Of a stretch of DNA of 64,000 nt, positions 37,469-46,179 are shown piece after piece. Position numbers and translations under genes: made by a program. The notes beneath the pieces are model-generated. The model was not told the DNA's origin. It saw only the letters and a list, made by a program, of their open reading frames with translations, and did not search any database. Source of the DNA: CAVPCZ01 sp963702445 (GTDB taxonomy: Bacteria > Bacteroidota > Ignavibacteria > UBA10030 > UBA6906); NCBI GenBank assembly GCA_963702445.1, contig CAVPCZ010000020.1:127742-191741 (forward strand), given 5' to 3'. Position 1 is the stretch's first letter, and each line of letters begins with the position of its first letter.

Positions 37469-38940
37469 GCTCGTCTCTCTCCGACCGGCAGCTCTACGAC
37501 AAATGTCGATCCCTCACCCGGTGCGCTGGAAACGCGAATGGTGCCCCCGTGCGTTTCAACAACACCAAGGGCCACCGAAAGGCCGAGTCCGGTTCCCTCC
37601 TTCGGCCCTTTCGTGGTGAAAAAGGGGTCGAAAATACGTGCAAGGTGTTCCCCGGGTATCCCCGCTCCATTGTCCTGCACGTGGATCGACACGCGGTGCT
37701 CCCCCGCACGAGAGCACCGCAGCACGATCAGGCCTCCCTCTTCCACCGCATCAACGGCATTCAGGACGAGGTTCATCATCACTTCCGAAAGAAGCTGGGG
37801 ATCTCCGCGAATGATCGGTACGCCGGGATCCACCGTGAGGGTGCACGTCGTGCGCTTCCGACGGATATTATAGTCCAGTAATCGGAGCACTTTGGACAGT
37901 ACCTCCTCCAGGTTGACATCCTGCATGGATGCCGGTTGCTGCCGTGCAAACCCGAGAAGCTTCTGCACAACGGTCTCGATGTACTCCATCCCCTCCCGGA
38001 TGAGCGGAAGGTACGTGAGGATCTGTTTCCGGTTCTCCGGTTCCCGTTCCATGGCATAGAGGCAATTCTTGATGCCATGGAGGGGGTTGTTGATTTCGTG
38101 CGCCACGCCCGAGGCCAGACGGCCGATCGAAGCGAGCTTTTCCGCGCGCGCTATTTGCGCATGAACATTCAGGAGTTCCCGTCGTGATTGTGAAAGCCGC
38201 TGGCGAAGCAGGCCGAAGTGCTGGAGCAGGAATCCGACCTCGTCATTGCGGCGGGGGACAGGCACCGGGTCATCCGCTTCGAGACCCGTGCGGTCCATCA
38301 GGAGAACGAGTTCGTGCAACGAATCGGTGAGTCTGCCGATCAGCAGATACAGCACGAGCAGCGTCACCGTGGTCACCAGCGTCGTCAGCGCGACAAGGAG
38401 AATGAAGAGGGAGCGTATTTCCGCCCGGGTGGATTCGGCGGAAAATCCTACCCGCACAACCCCCCACCGCTTGCCGGCGATGCGCAACGGCTGGACGGTT
38501 TCGATCACCCATCCATGCCGGGGGAGCTCCAGAATCGCCGTGATGAGGCGGTCGGTCCGTCCCGAAGCCACCGCAAGAGAATCCGTCACGACACGTCCGT
38601 ACTGTGCGTGGTCACTGTGTGCGAGGACGCGCCCGCTGTTGTCAATAACGGCAATGTGGGTGAGGCCCGTGATCGTGGACGTGTAGTTGTGGATATACCG
38701 CTCAAGCAGGTCTTCGAGTGGCGGGTCTTCCTCATCGCCGTACAGAAACGCATCCGTCAGGGAGATGGCAATCGCACGCGTGACGCCTTCGGCATTCTGC
38801 CGGAGATTCCCGACAATCATGGTGCGCCACTGTGAGAGGATCCCGACAGAAATCAACAGCATCAATAGCGCGGTGATGCTCCCGATGATGAACATCAGCC
38901 GGGCTTTGAGGGAGAACCGCACGGTCGAAAAGCGGCTCAT
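37465..38940 (-). CDS. Sensor histidine kinase with HAMP domain
   Basis: 491 residues: membrane helix about 14-36, an extracytoplasmic sensor of about 140 residues (with ITGLTHIAVIDNSGRVLAHS, a Cache/PAS-like strand pattern), second helix about 178-200, HAMP, HisKA domain with His281 in SGVAHEINNP, and an ATPase domain with VMMNLVLNAVDAVEEGG (N box), DNGAGIPGEH (G1), FFTTKGPKEGTGLGLSV (F and G2 boxes). It overlaps both neighbours by 4 bp. The input is probably the PhnD-like protein encoded upstream or an ion directly sensed by the periplasmic domain. Confidence 0.94.
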
Positions 38941-39956
38941 CGGGGCGGCCTCCCCCCCACATGCAGCAGATGGCGGATGCCATCGTATTCTGCATCAGAC
39001 GCTTCGGCAAAGCCGTACTGAAATTCCTGATCCCATTGTGCGACCAGAGCCCGGTCATCCGGCCGCCGGACATCGAGACGGAGGAGAACCGTGCGGAGCT
39101 CGTTGATGACGGCGGTATCCGCGTCGCCGCGAACCACCAGAGGGGAGCCGGGAATCGGATCGGACGAAAGCACAATCCGGAGGTTCCGATCGAGGAACTC
39201 CCGTGCAACCCGCTCTTTCACCACACCGGCATCAAATGTACCGCGCAGCACCTGATACACCACGGATTGATGGTGTGAGAAGTACTTGAAGACCGGGCGC
39301 ATTTCCCCGACCAGGCCATGCCTCGGAAATTCGGAAAGCGGGAGCCAATTCCCCGAGAAAGAGTCCTGCGATGGAAGCGCAACGCGTTTTCCGCGCAGGT
39401 CGGCGATTCCGCGTATCGGGCTTCCTGCCACCGTGATGAGGACGGACCGCGAATACGGTTCTCCGTTTTCGTTCAGGGGCATGAGGATGCACCGGACGCC
39501 GTACCGTTCGTGTGCCCGTACATAGATGTATGTTCCCAGGAAGGCCGCCGCAACGTCTCCGCGGATCAGCTGTTCGACGGTCTCCTGATACGTCCTTCCG
39601 AGCCGCAGTTCGAACCTGAAGCGGCTTCCCGTGTTCAGGTAGTCCATGATTGGCTGGTATCCCCGGTAGATCACCGGTGGCGGATAGCGCGAAACGACGC
39701 CAATGGAGACAACCTGTCTGCCGGCAAGCGAAGAATCCTGACCGGAAAACGTGGTCACCGGGGGAAAGGGGGAACCGATATCCGTGGTTGTCCGGTACAC
39801 GACAACCGTGACGGCCGCAGTGAGAACTATTGAGGCGAGTATGAGCGTCGTATAAAGCAGGCGAGTGGGCACCCGGTAATGTAGTGTTGATGGCGGCGAG
39901 AAGCAACCTGATATGGCGAAGAACAGCCATTCGAAGGCGATTTTTCGCCGCGGCAC
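38937..39956 (-). CDS. PhnD-like periplasmic substrate-binding protein with membrane anchor
   Basis: Phosphate/phosphonate ABC-type binding protein fold. From about residue 80: VVSIGVVSRYPPPVIYRGYQ, PIMDYLNTGSRF, LRLGRTYQETVEQLIRGDVA with AFLGTYIYVRAHERYG, RSVLITVAGSPIRGIADLRG, KRVALPSQDSFSGNWLP, and FDAGVVKERVAREFL, in the order seen in PhnD proteins. An uncleaved helix (LLYTTLILASIVLTAAVTVV) near the start anchors it. The GTG at 39872 is a likelier start than the ATG at 39956, because it leaves the promoter region free. No ABC permease or ATPase is adjacent; the neighbours are a kinase and a regulator, so it is probably a ligand sensor. Confidence 0.82.
   Translation of the reverse strand: MPRRKIAFEWLFFAISGCFSPPSTLHYRVPTRLLYTTLILASIVLTAAVTVVVYRTTTDIGSPFPPVTTFSGQDSSLAGRQVVSIGVVSRYPPPVIYRGYQPIMDYLNTGSRFRFELRLGRTYQETVEQLIRGDVAAAFLGTYIYVRAHERYGVRCILMPLNENGEPYSRSVLITVAGSPIRGIADLRGKRVALPSQDSFSGNWLPLSEFPRHGLVGEMRPVFKYFSHHQSVVYQVLRGTFDAGVVKERVAREFLDRNLRIVLSSDPIPGSPLVVRGDADTAVINELRTVLLRLDVRRPDDRALVAQWDQEFQYGFAEASDAEYDGIRHLLHVGGRPPR
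39936..39949. promoter_or_regulatory. Candidate activator-binding inverted repeat
   Basis: GGCGA-TTTT-TCGCC, centred near -91 relative to the expected start site of the sigma-54 promoter at 40008-40023, the usual distance for NtrC-family enhancer sites. Short, so it may be chance. Confidence 0.3.
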
Positions 39957-40007
39957 GACCGGGAACCTTCAATCTGTGCCAAAAATGGTTCATCTGTAGG
40001 ATTATGG

Positions 40008-40023
40008 TGGCACGTCGCTTGCT
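40008..40023 (+). promoter_or_regulatory. Sigma-54 (-24/-12) promoter
   Basis: TGGCACG-TCGC-TTGCT, a full match to the consensus TGGCACG-N4-TTGC(A/T), with GG and GC ten bases apart. It points toward the CYTH-like/ppx operon, whose first ATG is at 40087; the expected start site is near 40033. The window also encodes RpoN (2633-4093) and, divergent from this site, a GAFTGA activator (36122-37468). Confidence 0.85.
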
Positions 40024-40086
40024 CGTGATCAACCGGCGCTATACGCTACCAGCCAGTACACTCAACAATTTCGTTCGGAGCCCCCA

Positions 40087-40674
40087 ATGGAGAAGATCAT
40101 CCCCCGGTGGGAATGGAGAACATTTGGCGACGGCTTTGGTGATGCGGAGAACCGCGTCAAAGCCTTCACGCCCGACAAAGTCCGTGAAAGCGCCGAGATC
40201 TACATTCTCTCCGCGGTCAGCAATGACAATACGAAGATCCGCGATATGCTCATGGACATCAAGACCCTGCAGCAGGTCAATGAAGATGGTCTCGAGCAGT
40301 GGATGCCGCTCATGAAGGGGTCCTTTCCGCTCCCCGTGGAGGAGATTGCCAGAGTCTTCAATGCGTTCCGGGTCGCGCCGCAGCCGTTCCGCCGGGACGC
40401 CTACACGCTCGAACAGTTCATCGGCGAACTGGTGAAGGTCAGCCGGCACCTGCGTGCCGTGGACGTCCGGAAGAAGAGGACCGGGTATCTGATCAGCGGC
40501 TGCATTGCAGAGGTTGCCGAGGTAACGGTTGAGGGCACGACCACCCGCACGGTCGCCATCGAGGCCGAAGACCCCGTCAAGGTGATCGCCACCGTCCGTC
40601 AGCTGGGCCTCGACCGGTTCTCCAACATCAACTATCTGCGCGGACTGAAGAATCTTGTTCACATGACCATCTGA
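40087..40674 (+). CDS. Uncharacterised CYTH-like protein
   Basis: 195 residues with no signal or membrane helix. It starts MEKIIPRWEWRTFGDGFGDA. The second half has CIAEVAEVTVEGTTTRTVAI and AIEAEDPVKVIATVRQLGLD, which resemble the strand pattern and the acidic/basic alternation of CYTH (triphosphate tunnel) domains, enzymes that often act on inorganic tri/polyphosphate. The partner gene 8 bp downstream is Ppx/GppA. This supports a polyphosphate link, but the family assignment is tentative. It is the first gene after the sigma-54 promoter. Confidence 0.5.
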   Translation: MEKIIPRWEWRTFGDGFGDAENRVKAFTPDKVRESAEIYILSAVSNDNTKIRDMLMDIKTLQQVNEDGLEQWMPLMKGSFPLPVEEIARVFNAFRVAPQPFRRDAYTLEQFIGELVKVSRHLRAVDVRKKRTGYLISGCIAEVAEVTVEGTTTRTVAIEAEDPVKVIATVRQLGLDRFSNINYLRGLKNLVHMTI

Positions 40675-40682
40675 GGAATACC

Positions 40683-41597
40683 ATGCCACGGTATGCCGTC
40701 ATTGATATCGGTACGAACTCCATCAAGTTTCATATCGGGGAAAAGCGAAACGACGGCACGTGGGGCGTGGTCGTCGATCGTGCGGACATCACCCGTCTGG
40801 GAGAGGGACTGCAAAGCACCGGGGAAATCAGCCCGGAGGCGATGGAGCGTACGGCCGGGGCCATCGGAGGAATGGTCGCCGAAGCACGGCAGAATGAAGC
40901 CATCGCCATAGCCGCGGTAGGCACCATGGGCCTCCGCACGGCGCGGAACAGCGCTGTGCTGATCGACCGCGTGCACTCGCAGACAGGCGTCAGCATCGAG
41001 GTTATTTCCGGCGATGAAGAGAGCCGTCTGGCCTACATCGCCGTGAAATCCGGCATCGGACTTTCATCGGGATCCATGGTGATCTTTGACACCGGCGGCG
41101 GGAGTACGGAATTCACGTTCGGCCGCGGGACCGCCGTGGATGAACGGTACAGTCTGAATGTCGGCGCCATCCGGTTCACGGAGCAATTCGGTCTGGGCAC
41201 GACCGTGCCACCGGACGTGCTCGCACGGGCGATACAGGCGATCGCAGGTGACCTGGGAGCTCTTGACAGCGCGCGCAAACCCGATGCACTGGTGGGCATG
41301 GGTGGAACGGTGACAAACATTGCCGGCGTCAAGCACCGGCTGGCGAAATACGATGCCGACATCGTTCAGGGTTCCGTGATCGAACGGAATGAGATCGAAC
41401 GGCAAATCTCCATGTATGCGGTGCAGAGCACGGACGAGCGCAGGCAAGTCGTCGGCCTTCAGCCGAAACGGGCGGACGTCATCCTTGCGGGGGTCTGTAT
41501 CGTGAAGGTGATCATGGACAAACTGTCGATCGACACATTCTCCGTAAGCGACCGCGGTCTGCGGCATGGGTTGCTTGTCGACCGGTTCAGCAACTGA
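40683..41597 (+). CDS. Ppx/GppA phosphatase family protein
   Basis: Exopolyphosphatase or guanosine pentaphosphate phosphatase; actin-like fold. 304 residues, about the length of the short, two-domain type. Motifs: YAVIDIGTNSIKFHIGE (phosphate loop 1), LGEGLQSTGEISPEAMERT, VISGDEESRLAYIAV, FDTGGGSTEF (phosphate loop 2), GMGGTVTNIAG and SVSDRGLRHGLL. It cleaves terminal phosphates of polyphosphate (Ppx) or pppGpp (GppA); which cannot be told here. Fourteen bp before the transporter gene. Confidence 0.92.
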   Translation: MPRYAVIDIGTNSIKFHIGEKRNDGTWGVVVDRADITRLGEGLQSTGEISPEAMERTAGAIGGMVAEARQNEAIAIAAVGTMGLRTARNSAVLIDRVHSQTGVSIEVISGDEESRLAYIAVKSGIGLSSGSMVIFDTGGGSTEFTFGRGTAVDERYSLNVGAIRFTEQFGLGTTVPPDVLARAIQAIAGDLGALDSARKPDALVGMGGTVTNIAGVKHRLAKYDADIVQGSVIERNEIERQISMYAVQSTDERRQVVGLQPKRADVILAGVCIVKVIMDKLSIDTFSVSDRGLRHGLLVDRFSN

Positions 41598-41610
41598 GAT
41601 CATTATCGCC

Positions 41611-43134
41611 ATGTCCGAACGCACCGTCGACGATCTGCTGGATCTGGAGAAGCACAAGCTCTCTGTTGTGCACAAGCGCAAGGCCAACACCACAGAACGG
41701 TGGATGACCTATCTGGGCTTCCCGGCGGGCATCGCGGTGTTCCTGCTGCTCTACTTTATGCCCACACCGGCGGGCCTCACGGCCGGCGGGCAGGCGGTCA
41801 TCGCCAGCTTTGCGCTCGCTCTCATCTGGTGGGTCACGGAACCTTTGCCCACGTACGTGACCTCCCTCTGCCTGATGGCGCTGCTCGTGTTCCTTGACGG
41901 GTGGGACAGCAAGAACGTCCTGGGCGTCCTCGGATTCGATGTCATCTGGCTGAACGTGCTGGCGTTCATCCTCAGTTCGGTCCTGATTAAAACCCGGATC
42001 GCCAAGCGGATCGCACTGTCGCTGGTGGTCCGGTTCGGATCCAGCGCGCGTCCGATGCTCCTCGCCTTCGTCCTCCTGCAGCTCTGCCTCGCACCCCTCA
42101 TTCCCGCCACCGCCGCCCGCACCGTGATGACGCTGCCGATAATGCTGGTGGTGGGGGCGATCTATGGCGCTACGGCTGAAGAACCGAACAACTTCGGGCG
42201 GAATCTCTTTCTCCAGAATCTCCTCGGTATCAACATTTGCTCCTCGGGATTCATGACCGGAAGCACCGCCAACCTGATTGCCATCGCGTTCATCGCGAAC
42301 ATGACGGGGACCAAGATTTACTACACGGATTGGATGTTCGCCAACCTCCCGGTGGTGATCGTGGCCATGGGCTTTGCCTGGTGGATCGGTCCGAAGCTCC
42401 TCTTTCCGCTCAAGGGTGCCACCACCCTCCCCCAGATCCCCGGGGGCATCGACGCGCTGCGCACGCAGCTCCAGAAGATGGGCCCCGTGAGCACCCTGGA
42501 AAAGAAAGGGGCCGCCATTTTCGGCATCGTGGTTTTCCTCTGGATCACCGATCGCTTTCATATGCAGTGGTTCGGCTTCGAAATTGACGCCGTGATGGCC
42601 GCCATGATCGGCGCGATCATTACGCTGCTCCCGCGTATCGGAATCCTGAAATGGAACGAGGCGGACATCCCCTGGCACCTGATGATCTTCAGCGCCGGGG
42701 CGTATGCCGGCGGGCTGGCGCTGAACGACACCGGCGCCGCTACCTGGGTCGTGCAGAGAATCTTCACCCAGCTCCATTTCGGCACGGATGTGGATTTCTG
42801 GGTCGTGTATGTGATCGTGATCGCCATCATGATGTATTCGCATCTGGTTTTCACCAGCAAAACCATGAGGACGATCATCCTGATCCCGTTCATCATCGCC
42901 CTGGCCCAGCAGCTCGGTTTCAATCCCATCGCCCTGGCACTGCCCGCAGCCTTCACGATCGACTGGGTGGTCGGACTGCCGATCAGCGCGAAACCGAATG
43001 TCATCCTGTTCACCACCGGCCAGTACTCTGTTCTGGATAACTTGAAATACGGGCTCGTGATCGCAACCCTCGGCGTCGTGCTGTTGACGATCGCGGGGTT
43101 CACCTGGTTTCACACACTGGGGCTGACTCCCTGA
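41611..43134 (+). CDS. SLC13/DASS family anion transporter
   Basis: 507 residues, about 12 hydrophobic segments. Shows the DASS features: a cytoplasmic N-terminus (MSERTVDDLLDLEKHKLSVV), LIWWVTEPLPTYVTSLCLMA, SSVLIKTRIAKRIALSLVVR, PATAARTVMTLPIMLVVG, FMTGSTANLIAIAFI and VFTSKTMRTIILIPFIIAL. DASS carriers move di- and tricarboxylates or sulfate with Na+. In this locus it sits between ppx and DUF47-PiT, so a phosphate-related or compensating anion is possible; not proven. Confidence 0.88.
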   Translation: MSERTVDDLLDLEKHKLSVVHKRKANTTERWMTYLGFPAGIAVFLLLYFMPTPAGLTAGGQAVIASFALALIWWVTEPLPTYVTSLCLMALLVFLDGWDSKNVLGVLGFDVIWLNVLAFILSSVLIKTRIAKRIALSLVVRFGSSARPMLLAFVLLQLCLAPLIPATAARTVMTLPIMLVVGAIYGATAEEPNNFGRNLFLQNLLGINICSSGFMTGSTANLIAIAFIANMTGTKIYYTDWMFANLPVVIVAMGFAWWIGPKLLFPLKGATTLPQIPGGIDALRTQLQKMGPVSTLEKKGAAIFGIVVFLWITDRFHMQWFGFEIDAVMAAMIGAIITLLPRIGILKWNEADIPWHLMIFSAGAYAGGLALNDTGAATWVVQRIFTQLHFGTDVDFWVVYVIVIAIMMYSHLVFTSKTMRTIILIPFIIALAQQLGFNPIALALPAAFTIDWVVGLPISAKPNVILFTTGQYSVLDNLKYGLVIATLGVVLLTIAGFTWFHTLGLTP

Positions 43135-43176
43135 CGGAACGACCCTCCCGGCCGCACAAACGGGGTTGGACAGACA

Positions 43177-43932
43177 ATGAACTCACGTACAACAATGAAA
43201 CAGCGCACCGGACGCCTCCTGGTTCAGGCCCTCTGGGCCCTCGTGGCCGCGGCGGGGCCCGCGGCCGCCGGACCGTCACTGGCGCTTCATGAGCGGATTA
43301 CGCTTCGCGACGATGGGTCGGCGGACATCACGATTGTTATCACGTCGCAGGGTATGCCGCCGGGAGCCATCCTGATCCCCTGCGCCTATGCCGGCGTGGA
43401 GTCTCTGGCTTCCCCGGACAGCTCTGCGACGGTGCGCTTGCAGGAGGATCAGGATGTTCGTTTCTTCAGGCTGGAAGCGGCGGAACGGGGAGACCGGCCG
43501 GTCACCATCCACATGGAAGTGCCCCGGTATGTCGACTGGCAGGGGAAAAAGCGCGCGGATTTCGGGAACATGACGCTCACCCATGCCTTTCGGAACACGA
43601 CTTCGCGCACAGTCACAACCTACCGGTGCGATGTGTTGCTTCCGGAGTGGCTGACTGTCACATCCGTGGTGTCAAGCATCCCCGCCCAGACAGAAAAAGA
43701 CCCGGTTTCGCCCTACGACATTCTTCGCGACGGCGGGCGGACAGGGGTGAGCATCCGCACGCGTGATCTCCGCCCCGGAGACGCGGCCGCGATCACGTTC
43801 AGATGCAAGCCCGTGGAGAAATCCCCGGTGCTGTTCGGACTTTTCGCCCTCGCCGGCCTGGCGTATCTGATCTTTTTCCGTGATGTGCTGAAGGAGAAGA
43901 CCAATGGATCTGCTGCTACGCAAAACCCGTAA
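43177..43932 (+). CDS. Exported protein with C-terminal membrane anchor, unknown
   Basis: 251 residues. Signal peptide (RLLVQALWALVAAAGPAAAG), a beta-rich outer domain (ITLRDDGSADITIVITSQGM, VTIHMEVPRYVDWQGKKRAD, TYRCDVLLPEWLTVTSVVSS) and one C-terminal helix (PVLFGLFALAGLAYLIFF) followed by a short basic tail. Not recognised. It overlaps the DUF47 gene by 29 bp and lies within the phosphate operon, so it may help assemble or regulate the transport proteins. Confidence 0.6.
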   Translation: MNSRTTMKQRTGRLLVQALWALVAAAGPAAAGPSLALHERITLRDDGSADITIVITSQGMPPGAILIPCAYAGVESLASPDSSATVRLQEDQDVRFFRLEAAERGDRPVTIHMEVPRYVDWQGKKRADFGNMTLTHAFRNTTSRTVTTYRCDVLLPEWLTVTSVVSSIPAQTEKDPVSPYDILRDGGRTGVSIRTRDLRPGDAAAITFRCKPVEKSPVLFGLFALAGLAYLIFFRDVLKEKTNGSAATQNP

Positions 43933-44548
43933 CCTGGAAAACCAGATCGACGAATACCTCGACCTGGTGGTTCGAGGCGCCCTTTTCTTCAAGGAGGGGT
44001 TGCGATGCTACGTAAAGGGAAACGACGAGCAGTTTGCGCTGCACCTCCGGGAGATAGATGCCACCGAAAGCACCGCCGATGGTCTCCGCCGCTCGATTGA
44101 AACGAAGCTCTATGTGGACACGTTGATCCCTGAATACCGAGGCGACGTGCTCGGATTACTCGAGAGCAGCGACCGCGTGCTCAACCGCAGCGCGGAAACC
44201 CTGACGCAGTTCGGGGTCGAACGGCCGGATATCCTGGAAGACCTGAAGCCCATGTTTCTGGATCTCACCGATGCATCCATGTCCACCGTGGAGTCCATGG
44301 TGAGCGCCGTCCGTGCATACTTTCGCGAACCGGACCAGGTGCGCAACTACATCACCAAGGCGATGTTCTACGAAAAGGAATCCGATGCGCTCGGAGATCG
44401 GATCAAACGAACGGTGTTCCAGAAGGACATCGACCTGAGCAGGAAGATCCATATGCGGTATTTCGCATTTCACATCGAGACCATTGCTGACGAGGCGGAA
44501 GACGTGTGCGACCGTCTCGCCATCGCAACGATCAAACGCAGTCTCTGA
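43904..44548 (+). CDS. DUF47 (PhoU-like) protein
   Basis: 214 residues, all helical. The DUF47/PhoU-related pattern is visible in VVRGALFFKEGLRCYVKGND, LHLREIDATESTADGLRRSI and YEKESDALGDRIKRTVFQKD, with HIETIADEAEDVCDRLAIAT at the end. DUF47 proteins act as cytoplasmic partners of PiT transporters. The following gene is a PiT transporter, starting 8 bp downstream, which is the standard pairing. Confidence 0.92.
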   Translation: MDLLLRKTRNLENQIDEYLDLVVRGALFFKEGLRCYVKGNDEQFALHLREIDATESTADGLRRSIETKLYVDTLIPEYRGDVLGLLESSDRVLNRSAETLTQFGVERPDILEDLKPMFLDLTDASMSTVESMVSAVRAYFREPDQVRNYITKAMFYEKESDALGDRIKRTVFQKDIDLSRKIHMRYFAFHIETIADEAEDVCDRLAIATIKRSL

Positions 44549-44556
44549 CGGATATC

Positions 44557-46040
44557 ATGATCCACTGGCTCTACATCAGCACGGGGCTCTTTCTGGGGTG
44601 GTCCCTCGGAGCGAATCACGCCGTCAACGTGTTCGGCACGGCGGTGGTGTCGCGGATGGTCCGCTTCAGGACCGCGGCCCTGATCGGCGGCGTGTTTGTG
44701 ATACTCGGAGCCGTGCTGAGCGGCGCGGGCACCACGCGTACATTGAATACGCTGGGCGCCGTGAATGCCCTGCCCGGCGCATTCACCGTCGCCCTCTCCG
44801 TCGGCATCACCGTCGCCTGGATGACAAAACTCAAACTCCCGGTCTCCACCTCGCAGGCGGTCGTCGGAGGAATCATCGGATGGAACCTCTTCACCGGATC
44901 GCCGACGGACACGTTTTCGCTCTCCAAAATCCTCTCCACCTGGCTGATCGGCCCTTTGCTCGCCGCCGTGTTCGGATTCCTGCTCTTCCGGCTTTTTGTC
45001 ACCTTCTTGCGCCGGGCCAGGCTGCATATCCTTCATATCGATGCCCATACGCGCACGGGCCTTCTTGTCGTCGGGGCCCTTGCATCGTACATGCTGGGGG
45101 CGAACAATATCGCCAACGTCATGGGGATGTTCGTCCCGGCATCGCCGTTTGCCGACCTCACGCTCGGAGGATTCCTGACCATCGCGGGAAGCCACCAGCT
45201 GTTCTTCCTCGGCGGTGTTGCCATCGCGATCGGGATTCTGACGTACGGGGAACGGGTGATGCAGACCGTGGGCAAGGATCTGTACAAGATCACGCCGCTG
45301 GCCGGACTCGTCGTGGTGCTGGCCGAGACGCTCGTCCTCTTCCTTTTCACGTCGGAGTCCCTTGAATCGCTCTTTGTCAGACTGGGCCTCCCCCCTTCCC
45401 GCTCGTTCCCCTTTCCAGCACGCAGGTGGTGATCGGAGCGGTGATCGGCGTCGGCGTCGCAAAGGGGGGGCGAGGCATCAATTACAACGTGCTCGGCAAA
45501 ATAGCCTCGGGATGGGTGACGGCCCCCGTGGCGGCCGGCCTTCTGGCGTTTGTTCTTCTGTTCTTTGTCCAGAATGTTTTCGAGCAGCAGGTGGTCCGTT
45601 CCACCTCATACGCGGTCAGCCGCGAAGTGATGGAAGAAGTGCATGCCCGGGGTGTGGACACAACACACCTGAGTCCGTTGAGCGGAACCCGTATTTCCGG
45701 TTCGGCCACATTCCGGCAGAATCTGGAACGGCAGAAGGCCTGGACGGAACAGGACCTTTTTGTGATCTTCTCCTCGGCCGAATTGGATTCCCTCCGCGTG
45801 GATTCGCTGATCGTCGCGAAAACCCTGGATTCGACAATGATCTCTCCCGGGCAGCGGCGTGCGCTGAACAGCCTGCATGGAAGGGTGTTCGTTCATCGCT
45901 GGCAGCTGGACCGGGCGCTCGAAGGCCGTGAAGCGGAATGGGCGATCCCGACCGCCCCCGGATACGAACAGGAGGCTAAACGCCAACGCGCCCTCCGGGA
46001 ATTGCTCTATGGGACGTTCCGTGTCCCGCATCAGCAATAA
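44557..46040 (+). CDS. PiT family inorganic phosphate transporter with C-terminal extension (one frameshift)
   Basis: Low-affinity phosphate/H+ or metal-phosphate carrier. Both PiT signature repeats are present: GANHAVNVFGTAVVSRMV and GANNIANVMGMF, with LPVSTSQAVVGGIIGWNL and PLSSTQVVIGAVIGVG at the equivalent loops. A one-base excess in a C-run near 45398 must be removed. After the last helix (LLAFVLLFFVQNVFEQQVV) some 150 hydrophilic residues continue (FRQNLERQKAWTEQDLFVIF, LNSLHGRVFVHRWQLDRALE) that typical PiT proteins lack; they resemble no domain I know. Confidence 0.93.
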
Positions 46041-46179
46041 TCTGAACGCCGGACACTGCAGGGGGCATTGCAGCGTCCTGCCGGCGAGTTCATAGCGGCG
46101 AACCTGTCACTCAAGTTCGCAACAACGTCAACAGGCATATACAGTGTGCAGTTTCCTCACCATACCAAGGAGTACACCA

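Noticed and set aside
39957..40007. Sigma-54 promoter on the minus strand (TTTTTGGCACAGATTGAA)
   Set aside because: The -24 half is present but the GC of the -12 box is absent and spacing is wrong.
41587..43113. 508-codon open frame on the minus strand
   Set aside because: Shadow of the SLC13 transporter; composition His/Glu/Gly/Arg-rich with no hydrophobic core.
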